From contig JALQVB010000002.1 of NCBI GenBank assembly GCA_023260495.1, positions 1 to 39,817 on the forward strand: a DNA stretch of 39,817 nucleotides, given 5' to 3'. The notes beneath the pieces are model-generated. The model was not told where the DNA came from, made no database searches, and saw nothing but the letters and a program-made list of their open reading frames with translations. Within the stretch, counting starts at the first letter, position 1. Each line of letters opens with the position of its first letter. Shown here piece by piece: positions 20,937-29,594 of this stretch. The position numbers and the translations under genes were made by a program. The DNA is from Aquiluna sp. Its GTDB lineage: Bacteria > Actinomycetota > Actinomycetes > Actinomycetales > Microbacteriaceae.

Positions 20937-22901
20937 ATGTCTATGAAGCCAGGGCTAGATCTAGCCGCATTTCAGCCATCAATCCGACCACAAGACGACC
21001 TGTTTCGACACGTAAATGGCAAGTGGCTGGAAGAAACCGAGATACCAGAGGACAAGGCAGTATTCGGGTCTTTCTACATGCTTGCCGACGACGCTGAGTT
21101 GGCAGTAAAGGAAATCCTCGAGGAAGCCGCAGCCAACCCGCAGCCGGGCGTGAGCCAGCAGATTGGAGAACTCTACGCGAGCTTCCTAGATGAAGAGCGG
21201 ATTGAGGCACTGGGTGCTGAGCCGGTTCAAGAGATGCTCGACGGGATCGCCGGAGTTTCGAATCGGGCTGAGTTCTTTCACAAGCTCGGCGAGCTTGAGC
21301 GAGCTGGAGTCAGTGGAATTTGGGGCACCTACATAGACAACGATCCAGGTAACCCGGAGCGTTACCTTCCGCACATCTACCAGGGCGGCATCGGACTGCC
21401 TGACAAGGAGTACTACACCGACGAGAAGTACGCCGAGATTCGTGAAGAGTACGTACCGCACATCTCTCGAATGCTGATGCTCGCCGGCTGGAGTGCAACG
21501 GATGCAATTGACGCTGCTCAGTCCATCTTTGAGCTTGAGAAGAAAGTGGCGGCAACCCACTGGTCCCGAGTAGAGTCACGCGATGCTGAGAAGACCTACA
21601 ACCTAAAGAGCTTCGAAGACCTGCAGGCGCTAAACAAAAACATTCTCTGGAATGAATACATTGCCGGGGCATCCCTGAATAATTCATTCTTGGAATGGAA
21701 TGTGACGATGATGCCTTCCTTCTTAGAAGGCATCACAGATCTGCTCGTAGAGGATCAGCTGGAAACCTGGAAGCTGTGGCTGTCGTGGAACACCATCCGC
21801 GCCTATGCCCCATATCTCTCGGACGACTTTGTCAAAGAGCGCTTCGCCTTCTACGGCACCAAGCTCACAGGCCAACCGGTTAATCGCCCTCGTTGGAAGC
21901 GAGCCGTGACTCTGGTCGAAGGCAGCCTGGGTGAAGCCGTCGGGCAAATCTATGTGGAGAAGCACTTCCCGCCAAGCTCCAAGGACCGCATGGATGAGCT
22001 CGTCGACTATCTGATCAAGGCCTACGAGCAGAGCATCAAGCAGCTGCCTTGGATGGGGGAGGAAACAAAGCAGAAGGCCCTCGAAAAGCTTGCAAAGTTC
22101 ACCCCCAAGATTGGCTACCCAGTCAGGTGGAAGGATTACTCGAGCATCGTTATCAGCCGGGAAGATTTGATCTCCAACATCAAGAACGTTGCGAGCTGGG
22201 AGTTTGATTACCACGCCAACAAGATTGGTTCACCAATCGATCGTGACGAGTGGCACATGAATCCACAAACGGTGAATGCCTATTACAACCCTGGCATGAA
22301 CGAGATTGTCTTCCCTGCTGCAATACTCCAGCCACCGTTTTTCTCACCGGAGGCTGATGATGCGCTGAACTTCGGTGGCATCGGAGCTGTCATTGGACAC
22401 GAAATCGGCCACGGCTTTGATGACCAGGGTTCGAAGTATGACGGCGACGGAAAGCTCGTCTCATGGTGGACCGAGGCTGACCGGAAGGCTTTCGAAGAGC
22501 GAACCAAGAATCTGATTGACCAATACTCCGCTCTATCGCCCGCTCAGCTTGATGATGAATACAAGGTCAACGGCGAGCTGACTATCGGCGAGAACATCGG
22601 GGACCTTGGCGGTTTAGGTATCGCCTGGAAGGCCTATCTGCTTTCGTTGGCGGGCCAGGAGCCGCCGGTGATTGATGGCTACACCGCTCAGCAGCGATTC
22701 CTGTTTGGTTGGGCCCAGTGCTGGCGAGGCATGTCTCGCGATGAAATTGCCATCCAACGCTTAGCTACGGACCCGCACTCACCCGCTGAGTTCAGGGCTA
22801 ATCAGGTGGTGAAGAACCTGGACATCTTCCACGAGGCATTCGATGTGAAGCCTGGTGACGAGATGTGGCTCGCAAGCGATGAGAGAGTGGTTATCTGGTG
22901 A
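20937..22901 (+). CDS. M13-family zinc metallopeptidase (neprilysin/PepO-like)
   Basis: A 654-aa oligopeptidase. The N-terminal LFRHVNGKWLEETEIPEDK region and the NAYYNPGMNEIVFPAAILQ segment are typical of M13 enzymes. Zinc ligands H488 and H492 with catalytic E489 sit in HEIGH, and the third ligand E552 with D556 sits in ENIGDLGG. The C-terminal RANQVVKNLDIFHEAFDV closes the substrate cavity. There is no signal peptide, so unlike animal neprilysins it should act in the cytoplasm on small peptides, as lactococcal PepO does. ATG 20937 follows a TAGACT box by 7 bases. The thioesterase start overlaps the stop (GTGA). Confidence 0.95.
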   Translation: MSMKPGLDLAAFQPSIRPQDDLFRHVNGKWLEETEIPEDKAVFGSFYMLADDAELAVKEILEEAAANPQPGVSQQIGELYASFLDEERIEALGAEPVQEMLDGIAGVSNRAEFFHKLGELERAGVSGIWGTYIDNDPGNPERYLPHIYQGGIGLPDKEYYTDEKYAEIREEYVPHISRMLMLAGWSATDAIDAAQSIFELEKKVAATHWSRVESRDAEKTYNLKSFEDLQALNKNILWNEYIAGASLNNSFLEWNVTMMPSFLEGITDLLVEDQLETWKLWLSWNTIRAYAPYLSDDFVKERFAFYGTKLTGQPVNRPRWKRAVTLVEGSLGEAVGQIYVEKHFPPSSKDRMDELVDYLIKAYEQSIKQLPWMGEETKQKALEKLAKFTPKIGYPVRWKDYSSIVISREDLISNIKNVASWEFDYHANKIGSPIDRDEWHMNPQTVNAYYNPGMNEIVFPAAILQPPFFSPEADDALNFGGIGAVIGHEIGHGFDDQGSKYDGDGKLVSWWTEADRKAFEERTKNLIDQYSALSPAQLDDEYKVNGELTIGENIGDLGGLGIAWKAYLLSLAGQEPPVIDGYTAQQRFLFGWAQCWRGMSRDEIAIQRLATDPHSPAEFRANQVVKNLDIFHEAFDVKPGDEMWLASDERVVIW

Positions 22902-23449
22902 AGCTCTGGTTCAGAATTCTCTACGTCTGGTTGACCTGGCGCCGCAGGCCCAAGGTCGCGATCAACGAGGTCTCCAGGCTTGAGCTGCGAGTGATGCCTA
23001 CAGACCTAGACATCTACAACCACATGAACAACGGCATCTTTTTGACGCTGATGGACATTGGTCGTTATGACCAGGGCCTTAGAAGTGGCATCTGGCAGAA
23101 GTGGAACAAGCTGGGCTGGTTCCCGATTGTGGTGAACTCCACAATTACTTATCGCAAAGCCCTGCTCCCGTGGCAAAAGTTCACTTTGGAAACCAAGGTG
23201 TTGGGCTGGGACGACATCGCCTACTACATCGAACAGCGCTTTGTCCGCGATGGCGAGATCTATGCAAGGGCAATCATGCGCGGCAGGTTCTTGAAGCGCT
23301 CGTGGGGAACACTAACCCCTGAAGAGGTCATGGAGGGTTCAGGCGGCTGGCCTGGTGAAAAGCCAGTGCTTCCGGATTGGATTATTGAATGGTCCAACAA
23401 CGTCCAGCTACCGAAGGGTAAGGAGCCAGCCCCGAGTAATTGGGACTAG
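22898..23449 (+). CDS. Hotdog-fold acyl-CoA thioesterase-like protein
   Basis: A 183-aa protein with the hotdog signature LDIYNHMNNGIFLTLMDIGR (split from 4HBT-type motifs): the Asp-x-x-x-His/Asn helix start around residues 36-45, then strands VVNSTITYRKALLPWQKF and YIEQRFVRDGEIYARA. It resembles the THEM6-like branch of 4-hydroxybenzoyl-CoA thioesterases. Likely it hydrolyses acyl-CoA esters, but the substrate is unknown. The N-terminal WFRILYVWLTWRRR segment could touch the membrane. GTG 22898 overlaps the M13 stop by 4 bases, giving translational coupling. Its stop overlaps the GNAT gene at CTAG. Confidence 0.82.
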   Translation: MKLWFRILYVWLTWRRRPKVAINEVSRLELRVMPTDLDIYNHMNNGIFLTLMDIGRYDQGLRSGIWQKWNKLGWFPIVVNSTITYRKALLPWQKFTLETKVLGWDDIAYYIEQRFVRDGEIYARAIMRGRFLKRSWGTLTPEEVMEGSGGWPGEKPVLPDWIIEWSNNVQLPKGKEPAPSNWD

Positions 23450-23775
23450 TTTTTGCCTGGCCAGCGGCACTGGGCAATGGCGTCTTCAATTGGGTTGAGC
23501 AGTAGGTCCTGAGTGTCCGGGTGTTTCTCCATGTAGCGCACGGTGTAGGAGCAAACTGGAACGACTTTCTCCATGCCACGAGCTCGAATGTCGGCAAGCG
23601 ATTCACGCAACAGGATGGCAGCTAGGTTCTTGCCCTGGTGGGCCGGGTCAACCTCGGTGTGTACCAAGTGAATCTCTCCGGGGCGGAGTGAATAGTCCAT
23701 GAGGCCCACTCGCTCATCATCCATGAAGATCTCGTAGCGGTGATTTTCCGCATCGTGCACCACGTTTGCGCTCAT
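23446..23775 (-). CDS. Small GNAT acetyltransferase, YjdJ-like
   Basis: A 109-aa minimal GNAT protein. Strand pair YEIFMDDERVGLMDY, then IHLVHTEVDPAHQGKNLAAILL with the acetyl-CoA pyrophosphate loop (Q/R-x-x-G-x-A form, here HQGKNLA), then VVPVCSYTVRYMEKHPD near the end. The CSY...HP ending is characteristic of the YjdJ/COG2388 group. Substrate unknown. ATG 23775 has AGAAGAGG about 9 bases upstream, a real Shine-Dalgarno unlike many neighbours. The stop overlaps the thioesterase stop at CTAG, and the gene is divergent from the DNA methyltransferase. Confidence 0.85.
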   Translation of the reverse strand: MSANVVHDAENHRYEIFMDDERVGLMDYSLRPGEIHLVHTEVDPAHQGKNLAAILLRESLADIRARGMEKVVPVCSYTVRYMEKHPDTQDLLLNPIEDAIAQCRWPGKN

Positions 23776-23780
23776 GCTGT

Positions 23781-23786
23781 TAACCT
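23781..23786 (+). promoter_or_regulatory. -10 box of leaderless DNA methyltransferase gene
   Basis: TAACCT, 6 bases before GTG 23793. The bases between (CTTCTC) are pyrimidine-only and cannot act as a ribosome-binding site. Confidence 0.55.
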
Positions 23787-23792
23787 CTTCTC

Positions 23793-24626
23793 GTGAACCG
23801 GGTCTTTCATTCAGACAACCTTGAAGTGTTGAAATCTATGCCTGACCAGTCGGTTCAGCTTATCTACATAGACCCGCCGTTCAATACCGGCCGAGACCAA
23901 GTTCGGCAAACCAGAAAGTCAGAACCAAGCCAAAGCGGAACTGCCGGATTTGCCGGCAAGACCTATAGGCAAATCGTGGAAAGCACGCTCAGCTATGACG
24001 ACAGTTTTGCCGACTACTGGAGCTTTTTAGAGCCCAGAATTCTAGAGGCGAAGAGGTTGCTTACTGAGTCCGGGACGCTCTATTTGCACCTGGACTACCG
24101 CGAGGCTCACTATGCCAAGGTGCTGCTCGATGGCATCTTTGGCAGAGACTGCTTCTTGAATGAGATTATTTGGGCCTACGACTACGGTGGCAAGAGCAAG
24201 GGTAGGTGGCCTTCCAAGCACGACACCATCTTGGTCTATGTGAAGAATCCCAAGAAATACTTCTTCAGTTCCGAGACAGTGGACCGAGAGCCCTACATGG
24301 CGCCTGGACTGGTGACCAAGGAGAAGGCCGAGCGTGGGAAGCTGCCGACAGATGTTTGGTGGCACACCATAGTTTCACCAACCGGCAAAGAAAAGACCGG
24401 CTACCCCACTCAGAAGCCCGAGGGAATTCTGCGTCGGGTCATCCAGGCCAGTTCCAAACCCGGTGATCATGTTCTTGACTTCTTTGCCGGCTCAGGCACC
24501 ACAGGAGCCGTTGCCGCAAAGCTCGGACGGACCTTCACACTTGTAGATCAGTCAGCTGACTCAATAGCGGTAATAAGAAAACGACTTACTGCTGACCAGG
24601 TTCGCTTCGAGCTTCTCGAGCGATGA
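23793..24626 (+). CDS. Orphan beta-class DNA methyltransferase
   Basis: A 277-aa site-specific amino-methyltransferase. Catalytic motif IV is DPPF (27-30, YIDPPFNTG) near the N-terminus, and the SAM motif I is FAGSGTTG (231-238) near the C-terminus, after a TQKPE motif X segment (206-210). This order defines the beta class, which makes N6-methyladenine or N4-methylcytosine. No restriction enzyme gene lies beside it. It may therefore serve regulation or protect against other systems; the recognition site cannot be read. It lacks the C-terminal extension of CcrM. GTG 23793 is leaderless. The 3' end overlaps the thiamine permease gene by 41 bases. Confidence 0.9.
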   Translation: MNRVFHSDNLEVLKSMPDQSVQLIYIDPPFNTGRDQVRQTRKSEPSQSGTAGFAGKTYRQIVESTLSYDDSFADYWSFLEPRILEAKRLLTESGTLYLHLDYREAHYAKVLLDGIFGRDCFLNEIIWAYDYGGKSKGRWPSKHDTILVYVKNPKKYFFSSETVDREPYMAPGLVTKEKAERGKLPTDVWWHTIVSPTGKEKTGYPTQKPEGILRRVIQASSKPGDHVLDFFAGSGTTGAVAAKLGRTFTLVDQSADSIAVIRKRLTADQVRFELLER

Positions 24627-25983
24627 AGTAGACCACTACGAGCGCCAAAACCAAAAGCAGCAACGAGGCAGTCATAGCCATCCCCAGATTCTCCGCACCT
24701 GGCCTTGAAGCAAGTCGGAATATGGCAAGCGGAAGTGTGGTCTGGGAGCCGTAGGCAAGGAAACTCGCTGCGCCAAATTCGCCTAACGAACCAAGTGCCG
24801 AGAACGCAACTGCGGTTGCCAGGGGTTTGGCAAGCACCGGAAGTTCAATCAACTGAAAAGCTTGGCCGCGCGAAGCCCCATCAAGCCGAGCCGATTCCAA
24901 GTATTCGTTTGGTAGCGATGCCCGAGCGGGGCGCAGTATTTGATAGCCAAGCGGAGTTACGAAGATCGCCTGCGCCAGGGGCAAAAGCCACCAGCCCACA
25001 AGTGACTGCGGTAGGTAGCCAGATCCGACCAAAAACAAGAGGCCGATGACAACAGGAGAAATTCCAATTGGTAGGAGCCAGACGGCACTTGCCTTTACCC
25101 TGCCTGCGGCGAACCACGCGACCGGCAGCGCTATTAGCAGCGTCATGGCCATGTTCCGTAGCGAGTTGCCGGCAGCTTCAAGAACGGTTACGTTCAAAAC
25201 ATCGCGCGCTCCCTGGGAGCCAAGGGCCACAATGTTGTTTCCGATCCCATCGTTTAGGGTGAAGGCCCGATTAGCAATCGAAGAGACAATCCAAATGACT
25301 GCTGAAACAGTCGCTAGCGCGATGCCCAGTCCGAGCCAGCTGCCGCGTGATCGTTCTTGTCCAAACAGTGGCGTCGGGTTGGCGCCCAGTCTGGATGAAA
25401 GCCAAAACATTGCGAGTGTCAGCAGGGTCTGGAGAAGGGCCAGGACTGCAGCTCCCGACAGATCCAGTTCCCGAAGTGCCAGCTGAACTATTTCGGTTTC
25501 GAGCGTATTCACCTTGCCTCGACCCAGTGAAATAACCAGCCCGTAGCTGGTAGCTGAATAGAGTGCCACCAACAGTGCGGCGGCCGAGATTCCCGGTAGC
25601 TGCTGCGGCAGTTCAATTCGAAGTCTCACCTGCCACCTTGACGCCCGATCGAGCTCGGCAGCTTCAAGTTGCTCAGCTGGAACCGCAAGCGAAGCTGTGA
25701 CTCTAGCCATGAATCCGATGTTCATAATCAGATGCGCTGCGACAATCCAAAGTATTCCAGTTTCGGAATTGATAGTCGCCTGCTGCAGCGGCAACAGGCT
25801 GATGCCAATCAGGAATGGTGGAAGCAGAAACGGAAGCAGGAGCAGCGGGGTTAGGAGCGTGCGGACCCAACTACGCGCACCGGCCAACCAGTTGCCTGCG
25901 GGGTAACCAAGAACAGCGGAAGCCACCGCGCTCAACAGAGCGATGAGCGCAGTGGTCCCCAGAAGTTCAAAGCTAGTTATCAA
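24586..25983 (-). CDS. thiP: ABC transporter permease, thiamine type (ThiP-like)
   Basis: A 465-aa membrane permease with two MetI-like halves of six or so helices each, the layout of ThiP and of related ferric-iron permeases. EAA-like loops that contact the ATPase can be seen in each half (EAAELDRASRWQVRLRIELP and ESARLDGASRGQAFQLIELP, each with the central Gly or Ser-Arg pattern). TTG 25983 lies within the end of the binding-protein gene (11-base overlap), so translation is coupled. Thiamine specificity comes from the TPP riboswitch at the head of the operon. No ATPase gene follows; the next gene is convergent and overlaps by 41 bases. Confidence 0.87.
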   Translation of the reverse strand: MITSFELLGTTALIALLSAVASAVLGYPAGNWLAGARSWVRTLLTPLLLLPFLLPPFLIGISLLPLQQATINSETGILWIVAAHLIMNIGFMARVTASLAVPAEQLEAAELDRASRWQVRLRIELPQQLPGISAAALLVALYSATSYGLVISLGRGKVNTLETEIVQLALRELDLSGAAVLALLQTLLTLAMFWLSSRLGANPTPLFGQERSRGSWLGLGIALATVSAVIWIVSSIANRAFTLNDGIGNNIVALGSQGARDVLNVTVLEAAGNSLRNMAMTLLIALPVAWFAAGRVKASAVWLLPIGISPVVIGLLFLVGSGYLPQSLVGWWLLPLAQAIFVTPLGYQILRPARASLPNEYLESARLDGASRGQAFQLIELPVLAKPLATAVAFSALGSLGEFGAASFLAYGSQTTLPLAIFRLASRPGAENLGMAMTASLLLLVLALVVVYFIAREARSEPGQQ

Positions 25984-26920
25984 AGATTGCTGACCATCCA
26001 GTTAGCCAATTCTCACGGTTGGCCTCGATTTGAGCTGCATCGCCGAGCACCGAATTGGCTGGGAGTGCAAACTGGGCCCAACCTTCCGGTACTGCAATAC
26101 CGTCAACTGCCGGGTAGACATACATTGCCTCAGGTACCGATGACTGGAAGCTCTCGCCAGTCATGAATTCCACCAAGGCAGCCGCGCCGGCTGAGTTCGC
26201 AGAGTTGGTAAGCACACCCGCATATTCGATCTGCCTAAAGCATTCGTCGAGCAGCGCAGCAGTCCCTGCAGCGCCGTCTACCACCTCGGCCGATGGGGAT
26301 GAGGCATAGCTCAGTACGATCGGGCGATCTCCGCCATAGCGGGTGAAATCAACAAAGTAGGCATCTTCCCAGCTACCGGCAACCATGACGCCGTTGTCGG
26401 CAAACTCCTGCCAGAAAGCCAATGTTTGCTCTTCGCCTTCGAATCCGGCGAAGCTGGTAGCCAAGAAGGCTAGACCCGGTGAAGAAGTCCGAGGGTCGGT
26501 CACCACGGTCAGCGGTGCATACTCTGCTGAGCTGAGCTCCCGCCAACTAGTCGGCGGGGTGAGATCCTGCTGGGCGAACCAGTCGATGTCGTAGTTGAAG
26601 CAAACGTCTGATAAGTCAACGGCAGTGAACTCACCATCAACAATTCCGCCCTCCACAGCCACCGATTGGAATGTGTTGTCGATGCCAAAGAAAGCATCAG
26701 CCACCGGAGCATTCTTGGTCAGCACCAGTTGATTGGTGAGCGATCCGGTATCACCTAGCCGGACTATCTCGAGCTGGTAGCCGGTCTCGGATTCAAATTC
26801 GGCGATCAGCTCTTCGCTGATCACGAAGGAATCGTGAGCGGCAAGGCGAACCAGGGTGTTTTCTTGGGCGCAGCCGCTGAGTGTCAGTGCTGCCAGTGCA
26901 AGTGCAATTATTTTTTTCAA
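25973..26920 (-). CDS. thiB: ABC transporter substrate-binding lipoprotein (ThiB-like)
   Basis: A 315-aa exported lipoprotein with n-region MKK, a hydrophobic core and lipobox LSGC (C17). The mature part has the ThiB opening VRLAAHDSFVISEELIAEFE and ends in a C-terminal lobe with ANRENWLTGW, as in thiamine-binding proteins of the iron/thiamine cluster. It should bind thiamine or its phosphates outside the membrane and deliver them to the ThiP-like permease. The start is TTG 26920 with AGAAAGG about 8 bases upstream. The TPP riboswitch lies directly ahead, so expression should fall when thiamine pyrophosphate is plentiful. Confidence 0.9.
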   Translation of the reverse strand: MKKIIALALAALTLSGCAQENTLVRLAAHDSFVISEELIAEFESETGYQLEIVRLGDTGSLTNQLVLTKNAPVADAFFGIDNTFQSVAVEGGIVDGEFTAVDLSDVCFNYDIDWFAQQDLTPPTSWRELSSAEYAPLTVVTDPRTSSPGLAFLATSFAGFEGEEQTLAFWQEFADNGVMVAGSWEDAYFVDFTRYGGDRPIVLSYASSPSAEVVDGAAGTAALLDECFRQIEYAGVLTNSANSAGAAALVEFMTGESFQSSVPEAMYVYPAVDGIAVPEGWAQFALPANSVLGDAAQIEANRENWLTGWSAIFDN

Positions 26921-26943
26921 TTGCGTGCCTTTCTATAGTTAGG

Positions 26944-27042
<99 letters not shown>

Positions 27043-27049
27043 TTTGTTA

Positions 27050-27055
27050 CTTATA
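27050..27055 (-). promoter_or_regulatory. -10 box of the riboswitch transcript
   Basis: TATAAG on the minus strand ends about 7 bases before the P1 stem of the TPP riboswitch, so transcription would start right at the aptamer. Confidence 0.55.
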
Positions 27056-27070
27056 ACTAGCTTAGCTAGT
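27056..27070. repeat. 7-bp inverted repeat ACTAGCT-T-AGCTAGT
   Basis: A perfect inverted repeat with a one-base centre that includes the stop codon of the DHA2 exporter gene and abuts the -10 of the thiamine operon. It is too tight for a good hairpin terminator. It may be a protein site or chance. Confidence 0.35.
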
Positions 27071-28742
27071 GACCCATTCCAGCCTGCTCGGCAGCTTCCT
27101 GAGATGCACTTTTGTCCCTTAGTGGAACTTCCTTGATAAACCAGCTGATCACAAAGCCAACGGCGATGATCACCCCGGCAATTAGGAATACGGTGAGTGC
27201 AGACTCGGTGAAGCCGATCCTAAATGGCAGAGTCAGACGCTCATCGGCACCGATCAGGAATGAGCTGTCACTGGTTACATCGCCGGCTCCGCCGCCCTGC
27301 AGTGCGCCCAGAATCCCAGCATTGTCTGGGTTGGAAGTGACAGCGGGATCCTGCGTTGCAGCTTGGATTCCTGCCATGACTTCTGGCTTCTGGAAGGCCT
27401 CGACAATCTTGTCCGATACCTGGCTAAACAGAATTGACATGAACACCGCAACACCAAGGGTGCCGCCGATCTGGCGGAAGAAGGTGGCTGACGAGGTGGC
27501 AACACCTATGTCCTTGGCGTCAACCGCGTTCTGTGAGGCCACCATTGTGGTCTGCATCAGCTGACCCAGTCCAAGCCCAATGACAACCATGCCGATAGCA
27601 ACCACCCAGAGTGAAACCTCAGCATCCAGGAAGGCAACCATGTACATGTAGCCAAGGAACAGCACGGCGGTTCCGGTGTTGAAGAAGATTCGGTACTTGC
27701 CGGTGGCGCCGGTAACACGACCGGCCGTGATTGTTGCAGTCATCATTCCAAGGACCATTGGAAGCATCATGAAGCCGGTCATCGTTGGCGAGACGCCATA
27801 AACCACCTGGATGATCAGCGGCAGGATGATCATGCCGCCGAACATACCCATGCCGATGATGAAGCCGAGCACCTGGGTACGGGCAAAGGTCTGGTTCTTG
27901 AAGATGTTCAGTGGAATCAAGGCGCTCTCACCCATCTTCTTTTCGATGAGGATGAAGGAAACTATTCCTACGGTTCCCGCTACATACATCGCAATCGAAA
28001 GTCCTGAATCCCAGCCCCACTCGCGGCCTTGTTCGGCAACTAGCAGCAGTGGCACGGTCGCAAGAATGATCGCGGCAGCACCCCACCAGTCAATCTTCAG
28101 CTTTCTTGGTGTGTGTGGAACGTGCAGGAAGGTGACCACCATGAATAGCGAGACCGCTCCGATTGGCAGGTTCATTAGGAAGATCCAGCGCCATCCCTCA
28201 ACGAAGAGCAGCTCATCGAAGCCAGCGAGAGTTCCTCCGATGACCGGCCCGAGCAAAGAGGAAGAGCCAAAGACCGCGAGGAAGAGTCCCTGATAGCGGG
28301 CACGCTCCCGCGGCGGAACGATGTCTGCAACGATTGTCAGCGCTAGCGAGAACAAGCCACCGGCACCAATGCCCTGCAGCGCACGGAATGCTGCCAACTC
28401 ATACATGCTGGTGGCAAAGCCGGTGGTCACCGAACCGATAATGAAAATCGCAATCGCAGCCAAGAACACTGGACGACGTCCGAAGATGTCGCCGAGCTTT
28501 CCATAGATCGGGGTTGTGACTGTAGAGGTAATTAGGTATGCAGTGGTTGCCCAAGCCTGAAGAGATAGTCCCCCTAGGTCATCTGCAATGGTGCGCATCG
28601 CAGCCGAGACCACAGATTGGTCCAGTGCTGCAAGGAACATTCCGGACATAAGCCCGGCTAGAACAACAAGAATTTGTTTGTGAGTCATCTGCCCTGATTG
28701 GGCAGCCTCTTTTGCGGCATCCCGCCTCGATTTAGCGCTCAA
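27066..28742 (-). CDS. DHA2-family MFS multidrug exporter, 14 helices
   Basis: A 558-aa proton-coupled exporter of the EmrB/QacA (DHA2) group. After a charged N-terminal tail of about 22 residues come 14 hydrophobic segments. Motif A is GKLGDIFGRR after helix 2, the motif C region is the Gly-rich FGSSSLLGPVIGGTLAG in helix 5, and LALDQSVVSAAM is the DHA2 helix-1 signature (motif D). A hydrophilic loop of about 60 residues precedes the last helix. Drug export is the family norm; the true substrate is unknown. TTG 28742 is only 3 bases after GGAAGG, so ATG 28688 is a possible alternative, though it would remove conserved-looking length. Divergent from the M15 gene. Confidence 0.88.
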   Translation of the reverse strand: MSAKSRRDAAKEAAQSGQMTHKQILVVLAGLMSGMFLAALDQSVVSAAMRTIADDLGGLSLQAWATTAYLITSTVTTPIYGKLGDIFGRRPVFLAAIAIFIIGSVTTGFATSMYELAAFRALQGIGAGGLFSLALTIVADIVPPRERARYQGLFLAVFGSSSLLGPVIGGTLAGFDELLFVEGWRWIFLMNLPIGAVSLFMVVTFLHVPHTPRKLKIDWWGAAAIILATVPLLLVAEQGREWGWDSGLSIAMYVAGTVGIVSFILIEKKMGESALIPLNIFKNQTFARTQVLGFIIGMGMFGGMIILPLIIQVVYGVSPTMTGFMMLPMVLGMMTATITAGRVTGATGKYRIFFNTGTAVLFLGYMYMVAFLDAEVSLWVVAIGMVVIGLGLGQLMQTTMVASQNAVDAKDIGVATSSATFFRQIGGTLGVAVFMSILFSQVSDKIVEAFQKPEVMAGIQAATQDPAVTSNPDNAGILGALQGGGAGDVTSDSSFLIGADERLTLPFRIGFTESALTVFLIAGVIIAVGFVISWFIKEVPLRDKSASQEAAEQAGMGH

Positions 28743-28757
28743 TGGCCTTCCAAGAAT

Positions 28758-28763
28758 TAGTGT
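28758..28763 (+). promoter_or_regulatory. -10 box of leaderless M15 peptidase gene
   Basis: TAGTGT, 6 bases before GTG 28770. It faces the DHA2 gene promoter region on the other strand, so the two promoters overlap. Confidence 0.5.
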
Positions 28764-28769
28764 GTAGGG

Positions 28770-29594
28770 GTGTCAAAGTCTACTCCTGTGAGGCGCCGGG
28801 CGGCATTCGTGTTCGGCCCGCCGCTAGTCGCGGCCACACTGGGAGTCCTGCTGTTGGTTCAAGGTGCAGCCGGGTCAAGCTTTGAAATCCTGAAGGAGCG
28901 TCGCCAAGAGCGAGTCGACTCGGGTTGGGTTGTGCCTACCCCGAGCTTTACTGACTACCTCTATCCACGCCTGGCCACCACCTTTGCTGGGAGCGAGTTC
29001 GTAGTGGTCAACAAGGTTAACCCGCTCGATCCCATCGACTTCGCCCCCCAGGTTAGGGAAATCGAATCATCGAGCACTCTTGATAACTCAAGAGGGCTGA
29101 CCCTTCGCGAGGTAGCTGCCACTGCGCTAGAGAAGTTGGCGGCTGCGATGGCTAGCGACGGTGCCGGAAAACTGTTTGTGAACTCGGCCTACCGAAGCTA
29201 CGACTACCAATCGGATCTGTTCGTTCAGAAAATTGAGCAGTACGGGGAAGAGGAAGCACTGGTGCGCTCAGCAAAGCCTGGGCACTCCGAGCACCAAACG
29301 GGACTGGCTGTTGACGTCTCAGTGCCAGCCCAGGGCTGTGCCATCATGCAGTGCTTCGGTGACACCGAGGCTGGTAAGTGGATAGCCGAGAACGCGTGGC
29401 GATTTGGTTTCGTCGTGCGATACGAGTTGGACACGGTATCAACTACTGGCTACACATACGAGCCGTGGCACCTGCGCTACATAGGTAGAGAGCTGTCGAC
29501 GATGTATCACGAAAATGGAATACACACCCTCGAAGATTTCTGGGGATACCCAGCAGCACCCGATTACGAGATGGCGGCATCCACTACGGATTGA
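28770..29594 (+). CDS. M15-family D-Ala-D-Ala carboxypeptidase (VanY-like)
   Basis: A 274-aa peptidoglycan peptidase anchored by an N-terminal helix (FGPPLVAATLGVLLLVQG) with RRR on the cytoplasmic side. The catalytic domain follows a linker: NSAYRSYDYQ, then SEHQTGLAVD with zinc ligands H175 and D182, and YEPWHLRY with catalytic E231 and zinc ligand H234. This is the VanY/DacB pattern that trims the terminal D-Ala of wall stem peptides. GTG 28770 is set by the TAGTGT box 6 bases upstream. Its last 31 bases overlap the end of the phosphoglucomutase gene on the other strand. No vancomycin-resistance genes lie nearby, so a housekeeping wall role is likely. Confidence 0.9.
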   Translation: MSKSTPVRRRAAFVFGPPLVAATLGVLLLVQGAAGSSFEILKERRQERVDSGWVVPTPSFTDYLYPRLATTFAGSEFVVVNKVNPLDPIDFAPQVREIESSSTLDNSRGLTLREVAATALEKLAAAMASDGAGKLFVNSAYRSYDYQSDLFVQKIEQYGEEEALVRSAKPGHSEHQTGLAVDVSVPAQGCAIMQCFGDTEAGKWIAENAWRFGFVVRYELDTVSTTGYTYEPWHLRYIGRELSTMYHENGIHTLEDFWGYPAAPDYEMAASTTD

